This document shows, one piece after another, positions 7,987 to 16,396 of a DNA stretch of 64,000 nt (position 1 is its first letter; every line of letters begins with the position of its first letter). The stretch is taken from contig NZ_LT629786.1 of assembly GCF_900105675.1 (NCBI RefSeq), positions 3,348,001 to 3,412,000 of the forward strand, written 5' to 3'. The position numbers and the translations under genes were made by a program. The stretch comes from Pseudomonas synxantha. GTDB lineage: Bacteria; Pseudomonadota; Gammaproteobacteria; Pseudomonadales; Pseudomonadaceae. The notes beneath the pieces were generated by a model. That model worked only from the letters and a program-made list of their open reading frames with translations. It was not told the origin of the DNA and made no database searches.

Positions 7987-8568
7987 ATGGCCCACGCCAA
8001 CCACTCCCAAGAAGCGACCACTTACTTCAACCTGCACACCGTCGGTATCGGCTACCTAAACCGTGTTCGTGAAGTGCAAGTCCGCCGCGGCCAACCTTTC
8101 ATGGCCTGCGATATCGCCGCGTTGCACGGTGCTACTGATGCCGTGGAGTACACCCGCTTCGACTGCAAAGTCGCTGGGGGTGAAGCTGAACGCTTGATTC
8201 GTCTCTATATGGACGCCGTCAACGCCGAGAAAAAGGTCTTGCTGTCGTTCCGTATCGGCGACCTGTGGATCGATCCGTTTCTCTACGAGAAAGGCGCTAA
8301 GCAGGGTCAACCGGGCGCCAGTTTGAAAGGTCGTTTGTTGTTCATCGACTGGATCAAGGTCAACGGCACGTTCGAGTACAAAGCGCCCGCCAGGCAGGAA
8401 GCAACAGCACCTGCTGAGCAAGCGCCAAACAGTGAGTCCTCCCCAACGTCGGCTGATGCCGAAGCTGAAGATATCGACAACCCAACAGAGTCCAGGATTG
8501 AACCTGAATCTCCACCCACTCTCCGCACGGCCCGCCGTGTCGCCACGCGTACTGTTCAGTCCGCCTGA
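7987..8568 (+). CDS. DUF3577/STY4534-family ICE protein
   Basis: A 193-residue protein. Residues 1-135 form the conserved DUF3577 domain (TYFNLHTVGIGYLNRVREVQ, then FMACDIAALHG and YTRFDCKVAGGEAE), predicted OB-fold-like and linked with ICE replication in annotations of the STY4534 family. The remaining 60 residues are an acidic, Pro-rich tail. An AGGAG stands 7 bases before the ATG. It is the first gene after a leader of some 900 bases with a structured RNA, so it is probably controlled at the RNA level. No enzymatic motif is seen. Confidence 0.8.
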   Translation: MAHANHSQEATTYFNLHTVGIGYLNRVREVQVRRGQPFMACDIAALHGATDAVEYTRFDCKVAGGEAERLIRLYMDAVNAEKKVLLSFRIGDLWIDPFLYEKGAKQGQPGASLKGRLLFIDWIKVNGTFEYKAPARQEATAPAEQAPNSESSPTSADAEAEDIDNPTESRIEPESPPTLRTARRVATRTVQSA

Positions 8569-8592
8569 ACAATCCACGATGTTTTACATCAA

Positions 8593-8617
8593 GGCGCTCA
8601 ATCGAGCGCCTTTCCTT
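8593..8617 (+). terminator. Hairpin and T-rich stretch after the DUF3577 gene
   Basis: GGCGCTC-AATC-GAGCGCC (8593-8610) is followed by TTTCCTT. It lies 22 bases before the ATG of the next gene, so it may act as an attenuator rather than a full stop. The T-run is imperfect. Confidence 0.5.
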
Positions 8618-8639
8618 CAATCCGCACAGGAGAGTCAAC

Positions 8640-8897
8640 ATGGAATCCTTCTGGCTTTGCGACGACTGCCTGTTCGCGACTGCTTACGAGGACTACAGCA
8701 CGTTATCGCTCTACTACACGACGGATGAAATCGAGAAACGCATCGCCGGCATCCATCGTGAACTGGTTTGGTTAATGCCAATCAGTGCCGACTTCGATCC
8801 CGAAACCGGTCGGGGAATAAAAGCCTTCTCCCCATTGCCCTGCGACGGTTGTGGTTCACACCTACACGGCCAACGCCACCGATTCACGCGGCTGTAA
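8640..8897 (+). CDS. Small Cys-rich ICE protein, probably zinc-binding
   Basis: An 85-residue protein with two cysteine pairs, CDDC near residue 7 and CDGC near residue 69, spaced as in a small zinc ribbon. The conserved-looking core YYTTDEIEKRIAGIHREL lies between them. AGGAG stands upstream of the ATG. Homologues sit between DUF3577 and RadC in related elements, as here. Function unknown. Confidence 0.65.
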   Translation: MESFWLCDDCLFATAYEDYSTLSLYYTTDEIEKRIAGIHRELVWLMPISADFDPETGRGIKAFSPLPCDGCGSHLHGQRHRFTRL

Positions 8898-8997
8898 ACA
8901 GCGCGCCATCTGCTAACGCCCGCGACTCCACACCCACCTCGGGGACACCACTGCCCTCGGGCGTGTACCCCTGATTGTTCCCTTCGGAGGTACCACC

Positions 8998-9492
8998 ATG
9001 AGCACCCAACTCACACTGATCGAGACTTCGGATTTCGAGGCTGATCGCATTGTCCAAGAAAATCAGCTGATCGACGAAGCGCTGCATATTCTGGATCGTC
9101 GGCTGTTCACCCGCGGCCCTATCCTGACCGCCCCTGACACCGTAGCTGCTTACCTAAAACTGCATCTTGCGCAACAAGAGCATGAAGTCTTCGGTGTGAT
9201 CTTTCTCGACGCCAAGCACCGGGTGTTGGCGTTCGAAGTCCTCTTTCACGGCAGCATTGATGGCGCCAGCGTTTACCCCCGCCAAGTCGTTAAGCGTTCC
9301 CTCGCGCATAACGCTGCGGCCGCCATTTTTGTTCACAACCACCCCTCAGGGTGTACGGAGCCCAGCCAGGCGGATCGCGTCTTGACCGCACGGCTGAAGG
9401 AGGCCTTGGCCTTGATCGAAGTGCGCGTACTAGATCACTTCATCGTGGGTGAAGGTCGTCCTCTCTCCCTTGCCGAATATGGCTGGCTTTAA
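8998..9492 (+). CDS. radC: RadC-family (JAB1/MPN) protein
   Basis: A 164-residue RadC domain without the N-terminal helix-hairpin-helix of chromosomal RadC, as is usual for mobile-element copies. The metal site is visible: E61 in the [11 protein letters not shown] strand, HNHPSG at 113-118 and D126 in EPSQAD. The role is not established; JAB1-fold peptidase or nuclease activity has been suggested. GGAGG stands 7 bases before the ATG. A terminator-like hairpin follows. Confidence 0.9.
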   Translation: MSTQLTLIETSDFEADRIVQENQLIDEALHILDRRLFTRGPILTAPDTVAAYLKLHLAQQEHEVFGVIFLDAKHRVLAFEVLFHGSIDGASVYPRQVVKRSLAHNAAAAIFVHNHPSGCTEPSQADRVLTARLKEALALIEVRVLDHFIVGEGRPLSLAEYGWL

Positions 9493-9500
9493 CCTTCACA

Positions 9501-9528
9501 GGCGTCTTCGGACGCCTTGTTCATTTTC
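9501..9528 (+). terminator. Probable terminator after radC
   Basis: GGCGTC-TTCG-GACGCC (9501-9516), a six-base-pair stem with a stable TTCG loop, is followed by a T-rich stretch (TTGTTCATTTT). It sits between the radC stop and the ribosome site of the next gene, so it could be partial. Confidence 0.6.
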
Positions 9529-9544
9529 ATTCTGGAGAACCCTC

Positions 9545-10291
9545 ATGAACCCCACACACCAAGCCCCAGCCCAACTGACGGCCTCAAACCCATTTGCTCG
9601 CGGTTACGACAACCTTCATATCGAACGGCTGCTACTGATTACCTACGAAAACGACTGCCCTCCCTGCTTTCGACCCGTGCACGACTCACAAGCCCATCTG
9701 CCCGACAATGAGCTGCAACTGTTCGTCTGTCTGTTCAATGACGATTTCGCCTTGATCAGCGAAGGCCAATCCATTCCGGAAGATTTGGATGAATGCTGCC
9801 AGTCCACCGGGTTGGTGCGCCAAGTAATCTACCCCGTGATGGGCGAAATGCTCAACGTGCGGCATCACCTCGGTGACCTGTACTCCCTGGAAGAGGCACA
9901 AGCCATGGTCCATCGCTTGAGCTTCGAAACGGGACACTACAGTCGAGCCTGGGAAATCAGTACCGCACACCTTCCCGAAGAAGCGATGCTTTATCTGGAA
10001 GAGTGGGTCAGTAACTTCGCTCCGCGGCATACCGGCCTCTTGTTCGAGCTTTTTACGCTGCCAGATTGCTGCGGTATCGGTTGCAAACTGATCGGCACGC
10101 CATGGACGGACGAGAACTTGCTGAACATTGAGGGCAATCGTTATTCGAGCTTGAGACAAGAGCAACTCGACGCAGGCACACCGGAAGCCTTGGTCAACGT
10201 ACTGTACCTCGCGGCATTGGCGGATGTGCGATTGTTGATCTTCGACCCCGACGCTGCCGTCTTGGATGGGCTCGCCATTTTTGACGAATAG
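9545..10291 (+). CDS. Conserved ICE hypothetical protein (possibly DUF5983)
   Basis: A 248-residue soluble protein with no membrane segment or catalytic motif that I can name. I set the start at 9545 because GGAG stands 7 bases before it; the longer open frame from 9449 overlaps radC and its terminator. Segments such as SLEEAQAMVHRLSFETGHYSRAWEIS are like proteins found after radC in related elements, often labelled DUF5983, but I am not certain of that label. The perfect terminator at 10353 closes its transcript. Confidence 0.65.
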   Translation: MNPTHQAPAQLTASNPFARGYDNLHIERLLLITYENDCPPCFRPVHDSQAHLPDNELQLFVCLFNDDFALISEGQSIPEDLDECCQSTGLVRQVIYPVMGEMLNVRHHLGDLYSLEEAQAMVHRLSFETGHYSRAWEISTAHLPEEAMLYLEEWVSNFAPRHTGLLFELFTLPDCCGIGCKLIGTPWTDENLLNIEGNRYSSLRQEQLDAGTPEALVNVLYLAALADVRLLIFDPDAAVLDGLAIFDE

Positions 10292-10352
10292 CAACGTGTT
10301 CAGCGTTAACACGACCTGCCTTGAATCGACTTTCTCACTGAATCGCTCCTTC

Positions 10353-10396
10353 ACCTCATGTCAGGTTCTGCACTGAATCTGACATGAGGTTTTTTT
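10353..10396 (+). terminator. Rho-independent terminator fused to the pilL ribosome site
   Basis: ACCTCATGTCAG (10353-10364) and CTGACATGAGGT (10379-10390) pair perfectly over 12 bases with a 14-base loop, followed by seven Ts (10390-10396). It ends the accessory block. The 3' arm contains GAGG, the only ribosome-site-like sequence before the next gene's ATG at 10399, so stop signal and translation signal overlap. Confidence 0.85.
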
Positions 10397-10398
10397 CC

Positions 10399-10941
10399 AT
10401 GGAGCGTTTTTTCACGCCTGTCTGCCTGCTGGGTTTGTTGAGCGCCTGCACCGCGCAAATCCCCACCCCAATGCCGACTCATCTAGAAATCGGCAGTGGC
10501 TCCAATCGGGCCCAGCACTCGAGGGGCACAGCCGAAGAAAACCATCCGGCAGAACTTCGTTATGGCCGCTACACGCTGGTCAGCACCGAGCCCACCACGG
10601 GACAACGCGATCTTCTTGCCCAAATCATTGAAGTGAACATCTCGTCCAGCCTGAGCCCCTCGGTGCAGGATGCGTTGCAGTACGTATTGCAGCGCTCGGG
10701 CTATTCGCTCTGTCCAGTTTCCGCGTCGGTGAGGGTGCTCTTTACTCGGCCCCTGCCCGCGGCCCACTACCGGCTTGGGCCAATCCCTTTGCGCCGCGCG
10801 CTACAAGTGCTGGCTGGCCCCGCCTGGCAACTCACGACTGATGAAATCAGCCGTTCGGTCTGCTTCGAACAGCAGAAAGCTGATGCCGGCGTCACGCTGA
10901 CCACACCCGTCTCGCCCCATCAGTTGGAGGCACGTCCATGA
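10399..10941 (+). CDS. pilL: PilL N-terminal domain lipoprotein (PFGI-1/TIGR03748 class)
   Basis: A lipoprotein of about 180 residues opening the transfer operon. From the ATG at 10399 the signal peptide is ERFFTPVCLLGLLSA, with lipobox LLSAC. An ATG at 10384 lies inside a terminator stem and is less likely. The mature part has the domain seen in ICE PilL proteins (LQYVLQRSGYSLCP and LRRALQVLAGPAWQL), similar to the N-terminal domains of type IV pilus secretin partners. Only this domain is present and no pilN-pilV genes follow, so a role in the mating channel is more likely than in a pilus. The stop overlaps the next ATG. Confidence 0.8.
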   Translation: MERFFTPVCLLGLLSACTAQIPTPMPTHLEIGSGSNRAQHSRGTAEENHPAELRYGRYTLVSTEPTTGQRDLLAQIIEVNISSSLSPSVQDALQYVLQRSGYSLCPVSASVRVLFTRPLPAAHYRLGPIPLRRALQVLAGPAWQLTTDEISRSVCFEQQKADAGVTLTTPVSPHQLEARP

Positions 10942-11609
10942 AAGCCTCAACGTTTCAAACCCTCATTGTTGGCTTACTTTGCCTGGCGGTCGCCGGGCTG
11001 AGCGGTGGTTTGTATAACCAGTATCAGCGCATGGCCGAGCTACAGAGCACGAACACTCAGTACCTACACACTTTGGACACCCTGCAACATGATTCAAGCG
11101 CCCTCAAGGACGCCCAGGAAAAACTGCAGTACGCGCTGAAAGACCTAAAGCAAATGGTCGATTCCGGTGAGCAACAGGCCAATACCCTCGATCCGATGCT
11201 GGATCAGTGGGCGCAAGAGATACAGGAACTGCGCGATGGCCTGGCGGCCCGTGCCACCGTGGCAGACCTGACAGTGCTACGCGCGCGTCTTGAACAGGTC
11301 GAGCAGCAGTTCCTGGACATCAAGACCCAGCCATCACTCCCACCACCGACGTCTTCCGCGACCAAGCCGAAACAGAAGGCTCGCTCCAAGTACCTCCCGC
11401 TCTCACCGCCGTTCTCAGTGTTGGGGTTTGAGTCCCGTGGGGGTGAGCGCTTTCTGGCGGTCGCACCTCCTGACAGTCGCTCGCTCATGGAGATCCGGCT
11501 GCTGCATAGCGGTGAGCAGTTCGGCGCCTGGCACCTAAAAGTACTGGAGCCGAACTCAGCCATCTTCGCGGTGGCCGCTCAGCCAGACCAGACCGTGCAC
11601 CTCCCTTGA
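10938..11609 (+). CDS. Membrane-anchored coiled-coil ICE transfer protein
   Basis: A 223-residue protein with one N-terminal membrane helix (about 7-27), then a long coiled coil (about 30-135) rich in Gln, Leu and Glu, a Pro/Ser-rich linker and a C-terminal domain (PFSVLGFESRGGERFLAVAPP). This layout suits a periplasmic spacer protein of the transfer apparatus. Homologues follow PilL in PFGI-1-type elements. No enzymatic motif. It overlaps pilL by 4 bases. Confidence 0.7.
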   Translation: MKASTFQTLIVGLLCLAVAGLSGGLYNQYQRMAELQSTNTQYLHTLDTLQHDSSALKDAQEKLQYALKDLKQMVDSGEQQANTLDPMLDQWAQEIQELRDGLAARATVADLTVLRARLEQVEQQFLDIKTQPSLPPPTSSATKPKQKARSKYLPLSPPFSVLGFESRGGERFLAVAPPDSRSLMEIRLLHSGEQFGAWHLKVLEPNSAIFAVAAQPDQTVHLP

Positions 11610-11618
11610 GAAGCGATC

Positions 11619-12338
11619 ATGAACAAAGCGTTACTGCCCTCCGTCGCCTGTCTTGTTTCGCTACTAACCACCGGCGCTGCGATGGCTAACCCCATCACGA
11701 CACCGTCACGGAACCAGAACACGCAGGTCGCGCCCTTGGGGCGCTCTCACTCTGAACAGGCGGTGAGTTGGGGTCTGACCGAGCAGGAGTGGACGCGTTT
11801 CGAACAGATCCAAGCCGGCCCGCGCGGTTTCTGGAGCCCGAACCTCGATCCGTTGACCGCACTCGGGGTCGAGGCCCAGACCGACGAAGAACGCCAGCGC
11901 TATGCCGAATTACAGGTAGCACTGGAAGCCAAACGCGCCGAGCGTGAATTGGCCTACCAAAACGCTTACACCGCGGCCTGGACCAAGCTGTTTCCCGGGC
12001 TGCTGCCGATCCAAGGCATGGCATCTTCGTCCCCTACCAGCTCATCGGTCGCGCCGCGCCCAGCCCTGTTTGTGGAGGACCACTGTCCTGCATGCACCGC
12101 TGAAGCACAACGTTTGCAAAACAGTGACACGACGTTCGATATCTACTTGGTGGGCAGCCAAGGCGAGGATGAACGCGTCCGTCGCTGGGCTCGGCAAGCG
12201 GACATCGATCCGGCCAAGGTTCAACGCCGGCAGATCACCCTGAACCATGACCGTGGTCGCTGGTTCAGCCTGGGGGCCTTGGGGCCATTGCCCGCCACTT
12301 ACCAACAGGTGAATGGACAATGGCAACGCCTCGACTGA
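11619..12338 (+). CDS. TIGR03759-family ICE protein
   Basis: A 239-residue secreted protein with signal peptide MNKALLPSVACLVSLLTTGA and probable cleavage after AMA. The conserved WGLTEQEWTRFEQIQAGPRGFWSPNLDPL is the signature of TIGR03759 (PFL_4693). The C-terminal part has CPAC (about residues 154-157) in a thioredoxin-like context, perhaps for handling disulfides of the mating channel. Its last 19 bases overlap the next gene. Confidence 0.85.
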   Translation: MNKALLPSVACLVSLLTTGAAMANPITTPSRNQNTQVAPLGRSHSEQAVSWGLTEQEWTRFEQIQAGPRGFWSPNLDPLTALGVEAQTDEERQRYAELQVALEAKRAERELAYQNAYTAAWTKLFPGLLPIQGMASSSPTSSSVAPRPALFVEDHCPACTAEAQRLQNSDTTFDIYLVGSQGEDERVRRWARQADIDPAKVQRRQITLNHDRGRWFSLGALGPLPATYQQVNGQWQRLD

Positions 12339-12868
12339 GTGGTATTGCGCTCATGCTGACGATGCTCGCCGTCCAGGCTGACGAACTTCCGCCTCCGGCC
12401 TATCAACTGGCGGCGCATGACGCCGGCATCCCTTCTACGGTGCTGTTCGCGATTGCGCTGCAGGAGAGTGGTATCCGCGTCCGTGATCGACTGCTGCCCT
12501 GGCCCTGGACCCTGAACATCGCCGGAACACCCTACCGCTTCGCCACTCGCCAGACCGCCTGTCACGCCTTACTTCAGGCACTCGCCCAACATGACGCCAC
12601 GCGGGTCGATGTCGGTCTCGGGCAAACCAACCTGGGTTACCACGGTCAACGTTTTTCCAGTCCCTGCGAAGCCCTCGACCCCTACCGAAATCTCGCTGCA
12701 ACCGCCGCGCTGTTGCAGGAGCATCACGCCGCTACCGGTGATTGGGTGTCAGCTGCCGGCCGCTATCACCGCCCGGCAGGAGGAACGCCAGCCGCGCGTT
12801 ACCGTGCAGGCTTTTCCCGGCAACTTGAACGACTGATGGCCTCCTTCAAACAGGGCACACCACCATGA
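12320..12868 (+). CDS. Lytic transglycosylase of the transfer system
   Basis: A 182-residue SLT-type lysozyme-fold protein. The catalytic glutamate is in FAIALQESGI (about residue 50), followed by RVDVGLGQTNLGYH and AAGRYHRPA, the usual GLGQ and AxxYN-like motifs. A hydrophobic N-terminus (GIALMLTMLAVQA) serves as signal. It opens peptidoglycan for the mating channel. It overlaps both neighbours. Confidence 0.85.
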   Translation: MATPRLSGIALMLTMLAVQADELPPPAYQLAAHDAGIPSTVLFAIALQESGIRVRDRLLPWPWTLNIAGTPYRFATRQTACHALLQALAQHDATRVDVGLGQTNLGYHGQRFSSPCEALDPYRNLAATAALLQEHHAATGDWVSAAGRYHRPAGGTPAARYRAGFSRQLERLMASFKQGTPP

Positions 12869-13380
12869 AGCGAATATCCCTTACCTGCTATTTCATCCTG
12901 CTCTTGGCACCTTTCGCCCAGCCGGAACTGACCGTAGCTGGGGATCAGCCTAGCGACTTCACACAACCCGATTTTCCAGCCGTGGGCGTGCCGATAAATA
13001 ACAGAGTTCAGGCTGATCGGCCCGTGCATGCGGACCTGTCCAACTTTGCCGATGTGGCCTGGATACTGCCGATTAGTAGTTCCCGGCTGAGCCCCGGCCC
13101 GGTCACGCCTCGTTCCCTGAAAATGCCCGGCCTGCAACCCTGTTTTCTGGTGGGCGGCGATCCCCAGTCGCTGACTTGGCTGCGTCAACGCGCGGCTGAA
13201 CTGCACGAAATGGGAGCGGCCGGCCTCGCCGTCGAAGTGGCCGATAATGAAGCCCTGGCCCGGATTCGAGCAGCCGCTCCGGACATCACTATCTTGCCGG
13301 TCAACGGCAACGACATCGCCACCCGCCTGCAGATTGAGCACTATCCCGTCTTGATCACTGCAACCTCATTGGAACAGTGA
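12865..13380 (+). CDS. TIGR03765-family ICE protein
   Basis: A 171-residue secreted protein (signal about residues 1-25). Segments VAWILPISSSRLSPGPV and QPCFLVGGDPQSLTWLRQRAAEL fit TIGR03765 (PFL_4695). Function is unknown. Its position between the transglycosylase and TraD is constant in these elements. The stop overlaps the TraD GTG start. Confidence 0.8.
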   Translation: MKRISLTCYFILLLAPFAQPELTVAGDQPSDFTQPDFPAVGVPINNRVQADRPVHADLSNFADVAWILPISSSRLSPGPVTPRSLKMPGLQPCFLVGGDPQSLTWLRQRAAELHEMGAAGLAVEVADNEALARIRAAAPDITILPVNGNDIATRLQIEHYPVLITATSLEQ

Positions 13381-15494
13381 GTCAGGTCATGGCCGAGCAT
13401 GCGATGGAGTCCAAGCTCCGGCCAGCGGTGGAGCTGTATACCGTAGCAATCTGTATCGCTGCCGCAGTGTTGTGCGTGTACTCGCCCTGGGCTGTGGCCC
13501 TGTCACCGGAGATCGGTCTGGTTGCGGCGCTGGCCTATGCCCTGTTCGGCCTTATCCGGCTGCGACAAGCCTGGGAGGTGCTGCGTTATCGACGCAATAT
13601 TCGTCGGCTGCCCCGCTACGAGCTGACCAGTCGGCAGATTCCGGTCAGCCGTAAACGTTTGTTCATGGGCCGCGGCTTTCGCTGGACCCGCCTGCACACC
13701 CAGCGCCTGGTCGAAGCCCAGGATCCGGCGGTCGCTCACTATGTCGACCAACCGACCTGTTACCGCCTGGCCCGTGGACTCGAACGGCGCCTGGAGCATG
13801 CACCGTTTCCGCTCTCGACATTGGTCCGTGTCACGGCCTGGGACAGTGCCTTCAATCCATTGCGTCCTTTGCCCCCGGTCGGAGGTTCGCCACTGTTGCA
13901 TGGGGTCGAGCCCGACGAAACGGAGGTCAGCCTGCCGCTGGGCGAACGGGTCGGACACACACTGGTGCTGGGCACTACCCGCGTCGGCAAGACGCGGCTC
14001 GCCGAGGTGTACATCACCCAGGACATTCACCGCGTCGAGCATGAGGTGGTGATCGTCTTCGATCCGAAGGGTGATGCCGACCTGCTCAAACGCATGTACG
14101 TCGAAGCCAAACGCGCCGGGAGGGAGAAGGAGTTTTATGTCTTCCATCTGGGCTGGCCAGAAATCTCGGCCCGCTACAATGCCGTGGGACGTTTCGGTCG
14201 TATCTCGGAAGTGGCGTCACGCATCGCCGGACAGCTTAGCGGTGAAGGTAACTCTGCGGCCTTCCGTGAGTTCGCGTGGCGCTTCGTCAACATCATTGCC
14301 CGGGCTTTGATCGAGTTGGGCCGGCGTCCGGACTACCTGCAAATCCAACGGCATGTGGTCAACATCGACGCACTGTTCATCGAGTACGCCCAGCAGTTTT
14401 TCGCCAAGACCGACCCGAAGGCGTGGGAGGTGATCGTTCAGCTTGAAGGCAAGCTCACCGAGAAGAACATCCCCCGGCATATGATCGGGCGCGAAAAGCG
14501 TGTGGTGGCCATCGAGCAGTACCTGGCGGTGAAGCGGGTATTCGATCCAGTAATGGACGGACTGCGCTCAGCGGTGCGGTATGACCGTACTTACTTCGAC
14601 AAAATCGTTGCCTCGCTACTGCCGCTGCTGGAGAAACTCACCACCGGCAAGACCGCCCAGTTACTGGCCCCCAACTACACCGACCTAGATGACCCGCGAC
14701 CGATCTTCGACTGGATGCAGATCATCCGAAAACGCGGCATCGTCTACGTCGGTCTGGATGCGCTGACCGACGCAGAGGTTGCCGCCGCTGTGGGCAACTC
14801 CATGTTCGCCGACTTGGTCTCGGTCGCGGGGCACATCTACAAACATGGCATTGACCATGGCCTGCCCGCATCGAACAACAGCAACGACAAGTTGCCGATC
14901 AACCTCCACGCCGATGAGTTCAACGAGTTGATGGGTGATGAGTTCATCCCGCTGATCAATAAGGGTGGCGGCGCTGGCATCCAGGTAACCGCCTACACCC
15001 AGACCCTCAGCGATATCGAAGCGCGCATCGGCAACCGCGCCAAGGCCGGTCAGGTCATCGGTAACTTCAATACTCTGCAGATGCTCCGCGTACGCGAAAC
15101 CGCCACCGCGGAACTGCTCACACAGCAGTTGCCCAGGGTTAACGTGCTGACCAAGACCCTGGTGTCGGGTGCCACTGACACCTCCGATCCTGAGGCCAAC
15201 ACGGACTTCACCTCGTCCTCGCAGGACCGTGTCAGCAGCACCAGTGTGCCGCTGATCGAGCCAGCGCATATCGTCAGTTTGCCCAAGGGGCAAATGTTCT
15301 CCTTTCTGGCCGGTGGGCAGCTCTGGAAAGTCCGCATGCCATTGCCAAAACCCTCCAACGACGACGGCATGCCCAAGGACCTGCAGGAGCTCACCCAACG
15401 AATGCGAGCCACCTACAACGAGCAGGCGGGGCAATGGTGGAGCGCAAGCGGTGGCGGCCCAACAACAAACTTCGATTGGGATCAGGTGGGGTAG
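13377..15494 (+). CDS. traD: Type IV coupling protein TraD (PFGI-1 class)
   Basis: A 705-residue coupling ATPase (TIGR03743). Two N-terminal membrane helices (about 22-62), Walker A GTTRVGKTR at 199-207, Walker B VVIVFDPKGD at 224-233. It brings the relaxase-DNA complex to the channel in the inner membrane. The GTG at 13377 overlaps the previous stop (GTGA); an ATG at 13389 is an alternative. Full length for the class. Confidence 0.93.
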   Translation: MSQVMAEHAMESKLRPAVELYTVAICIAAAVLCVYSPWAVALSPEIGLVAALAYALFGLIRLRQAWEVLRYRRNIRRLPRYELTSRQIPVSRKRLFMGRGFRWTRLHTQRLVEAQDPAVAHYVDQPTCYRLARGLERRLEHAPFPLSTLVRVTAWDSAFNPLRPLPPVGGSPLLHGVEPDETEVSLPLGERVGHTLVLGTTRVGKTRLAEVYITQDIHRVEHEVVIVFDPKGDADLLKRMYVEAKRAGREKEFYVFHLGWPEISARYNAVGRFGRISEVASRIAGQLSGEGNSAAFREFAWRFVNIIARALIELGRRPDYLQIQRHVVNIDALFIEYAQQFFAKTDPKAWEVIVQLEGKLTEKNIPRHMIGREKRVVAIEQYLAVKRVFDPVMDGLRSAVRYDRTYFDKIVASLLPLLEKLTTGKTAQLLAPNYTDLDDPRPIFDWMQIIRKRGIVYVGLDALTDAEVAAAVGNSMFADLVSVAGHIYKHGIDHGLPASNNSNDKLPINLHADEFNELMGDEFIPLINKGGGAGIQVTAYTQTLSDIEARIGNRAKAGQVIGNFNTLQMLRVRETATAELLTQQLPRVNVLTKTLVSGATDTSDPEANTDFTSSSQDRVSSTSVPLIEPAHIVSLPKGQMFSFLAGGQLWKVRMPLPKPSNDDGMPKDLQELTQRMRATYNEQAGQWWSASGGGPTTNFDWDQVG

Positions 15495-15580
15495 TTCGCA
15501 CCCGCGACAGGTTTTGACTCATCAGAAAATCCAGAAGGATCGTGACGACATCAACTCTGCAACGCGCAATGGAGTGAACA

Positions 15581-16312
15581 ATGGCGACTTCCACCCAGAA
15601 CACGCCGCCTCAACCGATCCAGCATCCGGGATTGATCATCTCGGCGATCAGCCTAGTCCTGCGCATCGTCGGTTTGCTGATTGCCTCGTTGCTGATCTCG
15701 ATTCTGATTGAGTTTGCTGGTCTGCTGCTGTTCTGGGGTGATCAGGGCTGGCGGCATAGTCAGGCCATGCTAACCAGTGAGTTAGGTTGGCTCAGCGAAA
15801 GCTTCAAATCTTCACTTCTCATCCAACAGCCTGGGCCAATGATTCTCCAGTGGCTGGATTTCCTCAATCGGTGGTGGTTGGTCAAGACTGGTTTTGCGGA
15901 TTTTGCCCAGCAGGCGCGCGCCTCGAGCCAGAGTAACAGCTTCTGGGGCTGGACCAATCAGCTCTACGTGAGCATTGAGGATTTCGTGCTGGCGGCGGTG
16001 TATGTAACATTTACCTTCGTGGTGCGCCTGTTCATTCTGGTCCTGGCTACCCCCTTGTTTCTGCTCGCCACGCTCACCGGTTTTGTCGATGGATTAATGC
16101 GCCGCGACCTACGCAAATTTGGGGCTGGGCGGGAAAGCAGCTTTGTCTATCACAGGGCTAAGCGGGCAGTTATGCCGCTACTGGTCGTGCCCTGGATCAT
16201 TTACCTATCCCTCCCCATCACGCTCAATCCAATGGCCGTTTTTATACCTTGCGCCGTATTGCTTGGTGCGGTCATGACGATTACAGCAACAACATTTAAA
16301 AAATACATTTAA
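15581..16312 (+). CDS. TIGR03747-family ICE membrane protein
   Basis: A 243-residue inner-membrane protein of the DUF4400/TIGR03747 family (PFL_4697) with about four membrane segments (near 20-52, 135-165, 190-210, 215-235) and the family motif FVDGLMRRDLRKFGAGRESSFVYHRAKR. It follows TraD as usual. Directly after it the gene series is broken by a reverse-strand, AT-rich insertion. Confidence 0.85.
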   Translation: MATSTQNTPPQPIQHPGLIISAISLVLRIVGLLIASLLISILIEFAGLLLFWGDQGWRHSQAMLTSELGWLSESFKSSLLIQQPGPMILQWLDFLNRWWLVKTGFADFAQQARASSQSNSFWGWTNQLYVSIEDFVLAAVYVTFTFVVRLFILVLATPLFLLATLTGFVDGLMRRDLRKFGAGRESSFVYHRAKRAVMPLLVVPWIIYLSLPITLNPMAVFIPCAVLLGAVMTITATTFKKYI

Positions 16313-16396
16313 AACAATAAGCACCACTATTACTCAAGCGAAAAGCTCACATCACTTTTAGCTAAAGAGGCGGCAAACCTAGTCTAATACCACCAT

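Noticed and set aside
9449..9544. Longer N-terminus for the gene after radC
   Set aside because: It would overlap radC and a terminator hairpin, while GGAG stands at the right distance from ATG 9545.
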